The translations under genes were made by a program, and so were the position numbers. From Pisaster brevispinus (taxonomy: Eukaryota; Echinodermata; Asteroidea; Forcipulatida; Asteriidae): a stretch of DNA of 64,000 nucleotides. Numbering within the stretch: the stretch's first letter is position 1; each line of letters starts with the position of its first letter. Positions 60,001 to 64,000 of the stretch are shown here, in pieces. The stretch covers positions 10,326,087 to 10,390,086 of the forward strand of contig JAMKCF010000015.1 in assembly GCA_023634235.1 (NCBI GenBank), given 5' to 3'. Below the pieces are notes generated by a model, which was not told where the DNA came from, made no database searches, and saw nothing but the letters and a program-made list of their open reading frames with translations.

Positions 60001-61663
60001 TAACATCTTTAGTGCCATACGAATCCAAGTTTTTATTTTGATTGATACGTTAGGAGTTAATGAATTTGTTGTATGTTAACATTGCCATACTTTCTTTTCT
60101 TAACAGCTGTACGTTCTTCTGGAAGTCCATTGCAGTCAGTGTTAGAGTATGAACCAGATAAAGAACATAAAGAAAACCCCCATGGAAGTAATCATGTTGT
60201 AGAGATTGGGCATGATGCCTTGAGAACAATCCAGTCAAATTATAATGGTGGCCAATGCACTAATCAGAGGAGTCAATCACAAGTGATCCAACCAGGACGT
60301 ACAAACATGCAAGAAACTAAAGAATTCCCAAGTCAGAGATATGAACACTTTAAGCATGAGTCCTCATATCTGGCTAAACCTGAAAACAACCTGGCAGTAA
60401 AGTCTTACTCCACAACACCTGTCCTACATAAAATAGTAAGCAATAGCACAAGTACAGTCAGTGAAACAGGAGGAAATATGCCTCTATCCAGATCAAGGGG
60501 TCAGCCAATATCTCACTTAGCATGCTTGGATTCGTCATATTCAAAGAACAAGCAAACAAACTTAGAAACAAAAACATACATTTCATCGGATCTTTGTCAA
60601 AGATACGCTCCAAGTAGTTATGTAGCACATCCAAGAAAGTTAGAAAGACATGAATCTTGGAGCGGAAAATCTAGCCAACAAGCCTGCTATGATTCCAGAT
60701 ACTCCCAGTCAAGACATTCCAGTTCCATTAATCGCCATAACTCCTTCAGTGATGCAGCAATGTCCAGCTCTCATAGATACAGTAGTGTTCCTGATTTACA
60801 GCAAGGCTATGATCAACTCCATCATAGAATGTTGAGGTCCCAATCAGCAGTTGAGTATTCAAACAATTATGTTATGTCACATGGCTGTCTGCAAGAAGGA
60901 AGTAAGTCCCTTTCAGTCCAGAACATTCCCATGGCTACTGAGGGAATATTAGCAAGTGCTATAAAAAACCAAGCTGAACAAAAGAGGACACAGTCATTAG
61001 CTAGCTGTATCTCCATGCAAGCTACTGCCTCCAATGTGCATGATCAAGCAGTGTGTGGATCATTAGCTGGTATGTTTTCTGCCAGTTCCCAATCAGGTTT
61101 ACCAACACAGTTAGATGAGCACTTGTCTCAGAGTACTACTCAGACAAATGGCCAGAAGAAAGCAACTTTAGAGTCTTCAGCATATAGTTGGCCTTCTAAA
61201 GTCTCACTTCACAGGGAACAAGAACTGGAGAAGATGAGCCAGACAAAAGAGATTCATACTGGAAAAGAAATTCAACAGAACTCAACTTTTCAGGAATATA
61301 TTCCCAAATGTAGCCCCAAAAAATGCTCTTACAGCCTGCAAAACAGAGACTCTATTGCAAGCCGGGACTCTGGCTATCGGAGTAGAGATCGATCCAGTGC
61401 AAGCTCTGGAAGTGTTCATTCTATTGAAGCGCCTGCATTTGGAGCACCACATGTTGGTAATACAGAGGAGAAAATGGCAAGGCATTCTGGTTTCCACAAA
61501 TCTCATGACCAAACTTTGCATCAAGCCTCAGATGAAAAAATGACTCTTAACAGTGCATGTGAAAAGCTGTTAGCAGAAGTTGCTGGTCTTCAAAATCAAT
61601 CCAGAAAGATGGAGAATGATGGTGATCTGGCAACAGCTTTAGCTCTCTGTACCTCTGTAGTCA
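41869..61663 (+). CDS. USP53/USP54-type ubiquitin carboxyl-terminal hydrolase, 3'-partial
   Basis: Exons: 41869-42018, 44398-44490, 48439-48573, 49121-49234, 49341-49420, 49774-49879, 52068-52125, 52364-52458, 58766-58915, 59406-59568, 60107-61663. They total 2701 nt (900 codons plus one base), all GT/AG and in phase. The USP fold spans about residues 30-380. Seen: Cys box [15 protein letters not shown] (Cys43); metal-type cysteines CSC (167/169) and C225/C229; His box [10 protein letters not shown] (His304); WVYFDD (Asp321/322). A Ser/Gln-rich tail and a Leu/Ala-rich helix ([15 protein letters not shown]) follow. Family knowledge: USP53/54 were long called inactive but have been reported as K63-directed deubiquitinases; vertebrate USP53 is junction-associated. 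The start is the first in-frame ATG (G at -3 and +4), with a possible acceptor at about 41854 implying a 5' UTR exon. The remaining C-terminus lies beyond 64000. Confidence 0.95.
42801..42907 (-). repeat. tRNA-Asn-like SINE, family 2, truncated copy
   Basis: Minus strand: GGTCGTTGGTTCAAATCCCG, then TTTTTCTTTGTTCAAACCCA and a tail with CCCAGTCAGTTTCCCTTGTG. It matches the 3' parts of the copies at 53857 and 54174. The tRNA 5' half is missing. Confidence 0.85.
43512..43795 (-). repeat. tRNA-derived SINE, family 1, copy 2
   Basis: On the minus strand the head reads TGGCTGAGTGGTCAAGC (A box) and GGGATCGAGTCCCGG (B box), typical of a Leu/Ser-type tRNA origin. A body shared with the copies at 11016 and 58272 follows. 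Confidence 0.85.
44006..44144. mobile_element. MITE, GGCCCAATTTCATAG family, copy 2
   Basis: AAGCCCAATTTCATGGCACT and the inverted GCAGAGCCATGAAACTGG define the ends. Inner GCTTATGG and CCATAAGC also pair. It is shorter and more diverged than 32151-32410. Confidence 0.6.
44398..44490 (+). CDS. USP53/54 exon 2
   Basis: Acceptor TATGTAG, donor AAG|GTGAGT. It encodes [20 protein letters not shown] and CIFCALK, which directly continues the Cys box. A Tc1-like element starts 40 nt after the donor. Confidence 0.93.
44531..47137. mobile_element. Tc1/mariner-like TIR element with nested insertion, USP intron 2
   Basis: Termini CAGTACCGGCCACAAGTAAT and (inverted) CAGTAACGGCCACAAGTAAT are flanked by TA. 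Subterminal parts are unusually GC-rich (GCGGGG and CCCGCGGG words). No transposase was found. An independent TIR element sits inside at 44752-45865. Confidence 0.75.
44752..45865. mobile_element. Nested TIR element with AATATC target duplication
   Basis: Ends CAGGCATGAGAAT and ATTCTCATGCCTG are exact inverses. AATATC is present on both sides (44746-44751, 45866-45871). Subterminal TTCCGGATTT words recur at both ends. It is 1114 bp and has no recognisable ORF. A 6-bp duplication does not fit hAT (8) or Tc1 (TA). Confidence 0.75.
47241..47360. repeat. 28-bp tandem repeat, about 4 copies
   Basis: The unit contains TGTTCTGACACCCCTACATG. Its core is the inverse of the AGGGGTGT core of the array at 47395. 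Together they form an inverted pair around the hairpin at 47370-47434. Confidence 0.85.
47395..48190. repeat. 51-bp minisatellite, about 15 copies, USP intron 2
   Basis: The unit contains GAACATAGGTTGAGCAGTCA and GAACATAGGGGTGTTGGAAC. Copies vary in the number of GGGGTGTTTGAACATAGG modules. The 17-codon periodicity creates ORFs on both strands. At the left, TGACTGCTGAACCTATGTTC (47370) pairs with the first unit. Confidence 0.95.
48439..48573 (+). CDS. USP53/54 exon 3
   Basis: Acceptor ATTCAG, donor TTT|GTAAGA. It encodes 45 residues including [14 protein letters not shown] and [13 protein letters not shown], the conserved D-A-x-E helix of USP domains. Confidence 0.93.
49121..49234 (+). CDS. 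USP53/54 exon 4
   Basis: Acceptor TTTTAG, donor CAT|GTAAGT. It encodes [20 protein letters not shown] and [11 protein letters not shown], strongly family-conserved. Confidence 0.93.
49341..49420 (+). CDS. USP53/54 exon 5 (finger cysteines)
   Basis: Acceptor ATTGCAG, donor TG|GTAAGC. It encodes [20 protein letters not shown]. The cysteines are spaced C-x-C rather than the wider spacing I expect for vertebrate homologues. Confidence 0.92.
49774..49879 (+). CDS. USP53/54 exon 6
   Basis: Acceptor ATTTTAG, donor CCA|GTAAGG. It encodes [20 protein letters not shown], then [15 protein letters not shown], the second half of the zinc-ribbon finger. Confidence 0.92.
50031..51543. mobile_element. TTAA-flanked TIR element, USP intron 6
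   Basis: Ends AGGAACATTTCGCCCTC and (inverted) AGGAACACTTTGCCCTCG are bordered by TTAA on each side. It is 1513 bp. TTAA is the piggyBac target, but the TIR does not start with the usual C run and no transposase was seen. It contains an RT motif scrap. Confidence 0.65.
51005..51100 (+). mobile_element. LINE RT motif A scrap
   Basis: It reads [20 protein letters not shown], a clean Jockey/CR1-style palm motif A. It is carried inside the TTAA-flanked element at 50031-51543 in USP intron 6. Confidence 0.7.
51557..51760. repeat. 23-bp tandem repeat, about 8-9 copies
   Basis: The unit is GAGTGGCTAAAACCTCTCATA plus a 2-base variable part (AT or AA). It lies just right of the TTAA element in USP intron 6. 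Confidence 0.92.
52068..52125 (+). CDS. USP53/54 exon 7
   Basis: Acceptor TAACAG, donor G|GTGAGT. It encodes [19 protein letters not shown]. Cys229 completes the cysteine set begun by Cys225. Confidence 0.92.
52364..52458 (+). CDS. USP53/54 exon 8
   Basis: Acceptor CTTTTAG, donor GAT|GTAAGT. It encodes [20 protein letters not shown] and LGTSLRMPD, a conserved strand and helix of the fold. Confidence 0.92.
52459..53856. other. USP intron 8, left part
   Basis: No exon. A CpG-rich segment at 53500-53760 has many GTGCGT, ACGTACG and CTTACA words and starts AGCCCCGGTCACA, possibly one end of a MITE. A G10 run is at about 53781. Confidence 0.4.
53857..54173 (+). repeat. tRNA-Asn-like SINE, family 2, tandem unit 1
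   Basis: A tRNA-like domain is at 53966-54037. GGCTGGA pairs with TCCAGTC, the D arm is GCTC/GAGC, and the T loop is TTCAAGT. The anticodon position reads GTT, but residue 33 is C and the anticodon stem is broken, so it is not a working tRNA. The head (CCTGGCTACACGGCAGTTAA) and tail are SINE body. Confidence 0.88.
54174..54382 (+). repeat. tRNA-Asn-like SINE, family 2, tandem unit 2
   Basis: A second copy exactly 317 bp downstream with few changes; its tRNA-like part is at 54283-54354. It is truncated by an AT microsatellite at about 54390. The same acceptor-stem change (CCAGTC to CCATTC) weakens folding. Confidence 0.88.
54775..56900. repeat. Diverged tandem repeat region with palindromic CTTCCGG motifs
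   Basis: AGGTGTTCGTG and the inverted CACGAACACCT (56605-56617) border most of it. Inside, units of about 100-190 bp repeat ATCATAACTC-TGAACCAC, ACAATCT-CATCAT, TTTGACCTTGACTTCCGG and CGGTTCAAACCGGAAGTTGA. Clear CTTCCGG cores lie near 55465, 55960, 56110, 56203 and 56355. TGACGTCA occurs at about 54967, 55305 and 56762. Confidence 0.8.
57111..57310 (-). repeat. SINE ending in GCGCTATATAAG-ATT repeats
   Basis: Read on the minus strand, it ends ATGCGCTATATAAGAACTAG then ATT repeats, like the end of family 1 at 58625-58660. The body has CCAATGACCAGGGCACTAAT. Such a 3' end is typical of SINEs mobilised by CR1/L2-type LINEs. Confidence 0.75.
57311..58271. other. USP intron 8, right part
   Basis: AT-rich with no exon found. 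TACATGTACATGTACA is at about 57891. A short ORF at 57977-58192 has no recognised domain. Confidence 0.4.
58272..58660 (+). repeat. tRNA-derived SINE, family 1, copy 3 (longest)
   Basis: The tRNA-like head has B box GTGGGTTCCAGTCC. The body is GTGTCCTTAAGCAAGACACT. The 3' end is AGCGCTATATAAG then ATTTATTATTAG. It lies 105 bp before USP exon 9 without disturbing the acceptor. Confidence 0.88.
58766..58915 (+). CDS. USP53/54 exon 9 (His box)
   Basis: Acceptor TTTTCAG, donor CAG|GTAAGA, exactly 50 codons. It encodes [16 protein letters not shown] and [12 protein letters not shown], carrying His304 and Asp321/322 of the catalytic site. Confidence 0.94.
59406..59568 (+). CDS. USP53/54 exon 10 (end of catalytic domain)
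   Basis: Acceptor CTGCAAG. The donor CAG|GTACAT is non-ideal but fits the phase. It encodes [20 protein letters not shown], then [14 protein letters not shown], the last strand of the USP fold. Confidence 0.93.
59788..59955. mobile_element. PIF/Harbinger-like MITE, USP intron 10
   Basis: TIR AGCCTGGTTCATACTTCCTG and (inverted) AGCCCGGTTCATACTTCCTG, with TAA on both sides. TGACGTCA occurs near each end, so the element carries two inverted CRE-like sites. Confidence 0.82.
60107..61663 (+). CDS. USP53/54 exon 11 (Ser-rich tail, start of C-terminal helices)
   Basis: Acceptor CTTAACAG, donor TCA|GTAAGT, 1557 nt open. It encodes a low-complexity Ser/Gln/His/Tyr-rich tail (for example [20 protein letters not shown]). 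It ends in a helical segment with [15 protein letters not shown], resembling the MIT-like C-terminal motif of the family. The phase leaves one base for the next exon, which was not found before 64000. Confidence 0.9.
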
Positions 61664-63354
61664 GTAAGTCAACTCTCTATTTTCTATTGGTAGTAAGATA
61701 TGTAACTATTGATAACTCTTTGTATTTTATTTTCATTTATGTAGCATTGCTTTAGTACATGTAAGACAACTCAGTATAAACACATAATCAACATGTATAC
61801 ATGAACATCGCTGTTAGATGATTAAGCCTCTAACAATTTGAAGTCTTAAAAGACATGAACAATACATCAAATCAAAGGCTATGTCTAACTTGGATACAAA
61901 TAACACAAAATCACTGTTGCGTCACTTTAACCTGTTAATTCAATTTTTGGCTAGGATGACTTAGTCATGTGGCAAGGCAGACTTTGTCATGGGAATTCAC
62001 TTGTACACATTACATGGTAGATACCTTTGTCATGCGAATTCACTTGTACACATTAGATACCTTCGGCAACACCCAGATTTCACATAGTTTCAATTCCAGT
62101 TGAAAGGTCAAATAAAAACCCACATTGAAATTACCACCGTTTTTTATAAAATAGTAGTTTTGTCAATTGTCTTACACCTCTTGTGTGCTTGTTGATGAAA
62201 AATCAATACTTTCTGGTGTTCTCCTGGTTAGAGGTCAACTCGTCTCGAACTGCAAAGATATGCACGTACATGTACGTCATACAATGGTAAACTCATAGCA
62301 GGGATGTACATGCACATGTAAGTCTTCCGGAAATTTCCAGAAATTGGGTCAAAGGCATTTTTTCAGATTTAGAAAAGTGTATCATCGAAAAAGAACATTT
62401 TTGTTTTAAACAATAAAGTAAAATAAAAAGTCATGCAAGTCATGTCCTCCAGTCCCTGGAAAAATACAGAATACAAGACAAAGAGACAACAAACCATCTG
62501 ATCTGACCAAGTGTAGCAATGTGTGATTGTGCATGGAGGAATTTACACTCCAAGCCATTTATGGATGAGGCAAACAGGGTTGCCCAAACGCACCTTGACT
62601 TCTGCAGCTGATGAACAGCTACTATACTACAAATGAATACTACAGTGATTGAGTGCCCTCTACCGGAAGAGTTATCGCACTTTGAGAGTGTCTTGCACTT
62701 AGACTAATTTAAGGCATACATGTACATATGGCAGAAAATAAACTGTGTGGTACCTTCTGACCTTTGGTAGAATTTTGAACGGAAGCCATGTCACATTGAA
62801 TTTCGAATTTGGAATTTGTAGTAGAAGTTATTGGCATCGTTTGAAACATTTCTTGGATAATTATGGAAGTAAACAGAAAAGCGCCATTGAGGAGATACAT
62901 GTACATGTAGATAAGGCCGTGAAATCCAAGTTCAAGTCATCTTGGTTGGAGGATAAAGACAGCGAGGGACATTTCCATTCCAATCTATTTGCAAGTTGGA
63001 CAAACTTTGGTTTGCAAAATGTAGAGTCATGTAATGACACCATTTGGCATTAGTAAGTAAAATACAGGTCCAAATAACGCACCTACATGTACATGTAAAT
63101 GTAAGTCCTATTGTTTTAGTTTGAAAGAAATGAAGATATGCATGACAAAAATGCAATGAATTTTGTTGAAGAAAGCAAGGTATGTTTACATGGCAAACAG
63201 CAAAATTGTCAATGTCAAGGGGATGGTGCTCCCTTGTACCCCTGCACCCTTGTACCCCTGCACCCTTGTACCCCTGCACCCTTGTACCCCTGCACCCAGA
63301 CCTCTACGGAGCACCTGGATCAACAGCTCGGTTGCATTTTGGGGAAATGGAGCA
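61664..63354. other. USP intron 11 (left part)
   Basis: No continuing exon with the required phase was found. A 102-codon ORF at 62745-63053 has somewhat protein-like composition but no recognised domain. A CCCCTGCACCCTTGTA repeat (about 4 copies) lies at 63236-63297. Confidence 0.4.
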
Positions 63355-64000
63355 GTAACCTACTTACATCCCTGGTATAGGGCCCTCCTATGAGGAGTAA
63401 CCTACTTACATCCCTGGTATAGGGCCCTCCTATGAGGAGTGACCTACTTACATCCCTGGTATAGGGCCCTCCTATGAACAGTAACCTACTTACATCCCTG
63501 GTATAGGGCCCTCCTATGAACAGTAACCTACTTACATCCCTGGTATAGGGCCCTCCTATGAACAGTAACCTACTTACATCCCTGGTATAGGGCCCTCCTA
63601 TGAGGAGTAACCTACTTACATCCCTGGTATAGGGCCCTCCTATGAACAGTAACCTACTTACATCCCTGGTATAGGGCCCTCCTATGAACAGTAACCTACT
63701 TACATCCCTGGTATAGGGCCCTCCTATGAACAGTAACCTACTTACATCCCTGGTATAGGGCCCTCCTATGAACAGTAACCTACTTACATCCCTGGTGTAG
63801 GGCCCTCCTATGAGGAGTAACCTACTTACATCCCTGGTATAGGGCCCTCCTATGAGGAGTAACCTACTTACATCCCTGGTATAGGGCCCTCCTATGAACA
63901 GTAACCTACTTACATCCCTGGTATAGGGCCCTCCTATGAACAGTAGCCTACTTACATCCCTGGTATAGGGCCCTCCTATGAGGAGTAACCTACTTACATC
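63355..64000. repeat. 42-bp minisatellite, at least 15 copies, runs off the window
   Basis: The unit contains AACCTACTTACATCCCTGGT and ATAGGGCCCTCCTATGA, with GAACAGT or GGAGT variants at the end. AGGGCCCT is a perfect 8-bp palindrome in every unit. The array is still in progress at 64000. Confidence 0.97.

Overview
This is an AT-rich, intron-rich animal genomic window. There are no operons or bacterial signals. Two recognisable protein-coding genes have small vertebrate-like exons and GT/AG introns, and almost everything else is transposon or tandem-repeat DNA. CR1/L2-like LINEs with a 2A-like motif, tRNA-derived SINEs, many palindromic MITEs and foldback elements, and a very high density of the TACATGTA word suggest an invertebrate deuterostome. 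An echinoderm is my best guess; a hemichordate or cephalochordate is possible. The species cannot be read from the sequence.

Gene 1 (minus strand, 26814 down to 4925) is a RASSF2/4/6-type Ras-association/SARAH protein. Seven coding exons splice in phase to 362 residues. Its fourth intron (about 12.3 kb) holds a 5.3-kb array of a 57-bp minisatellite (13492-18840) and a nearly full-length but frameshifted CR1/L2-type LINE (about 18877-22130). The LINE begins with a signal-peptide-like ORF followed by the 2A-like motif GDVELNPGP. A possible alternative terminal exon encoding a polybasic tail lies at 1338-1425. Gene 2 (plus strand, 41869 to beyond the right edge) is a USP53/USP54-type ubiquitin hydrolase. 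Eleven exons give 900 residues, with the Cys box, zinc-finger cysteines, His box, a Ser-rich tail and the start of a C-terminal helical region. Its 3' end is outside the window.

The two genes are head to head across about 15 kb (26815-41868) in which I found no third gene. That spacer is packed with inverted-repeat DNA: a 538-bp MITE, a 1-kb imperfect palindrome, a 68-nt hairpin bracketed by 13-bp direct repeats, a 1069-bp foldback element with a GAAAAG target duplication, and two copies of another foldback element. In the second copy a 29-bp subrepeat of one arm has expanded to about 3.2 kb.

Left flank (1-4924): a decayed LINE relic (about 1960-3900) in which two minisatellites (22 bp and 39 bp) grew out of the reverse-transcriptase coding sequence, then two MITEs in the RASSF 3' region. 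USP introns carry a Tc1-like element with another TIR element nested inside, an inverted pair of minisatellites (28 bp and 51 bp), a TTAA-flanked element with an RT scrap, a tandemly duplicated tRNA-like SINE, a 2-kb diverged repeat rich in CRE, nuclear-receptor and ETS-like motifs, and a 42-bp array running off the right edge.

The recurring theme is palindromes whose arms consist of tandem subrepeats, one arm often much longer than the other. At least three unrelated sequence families here show it.
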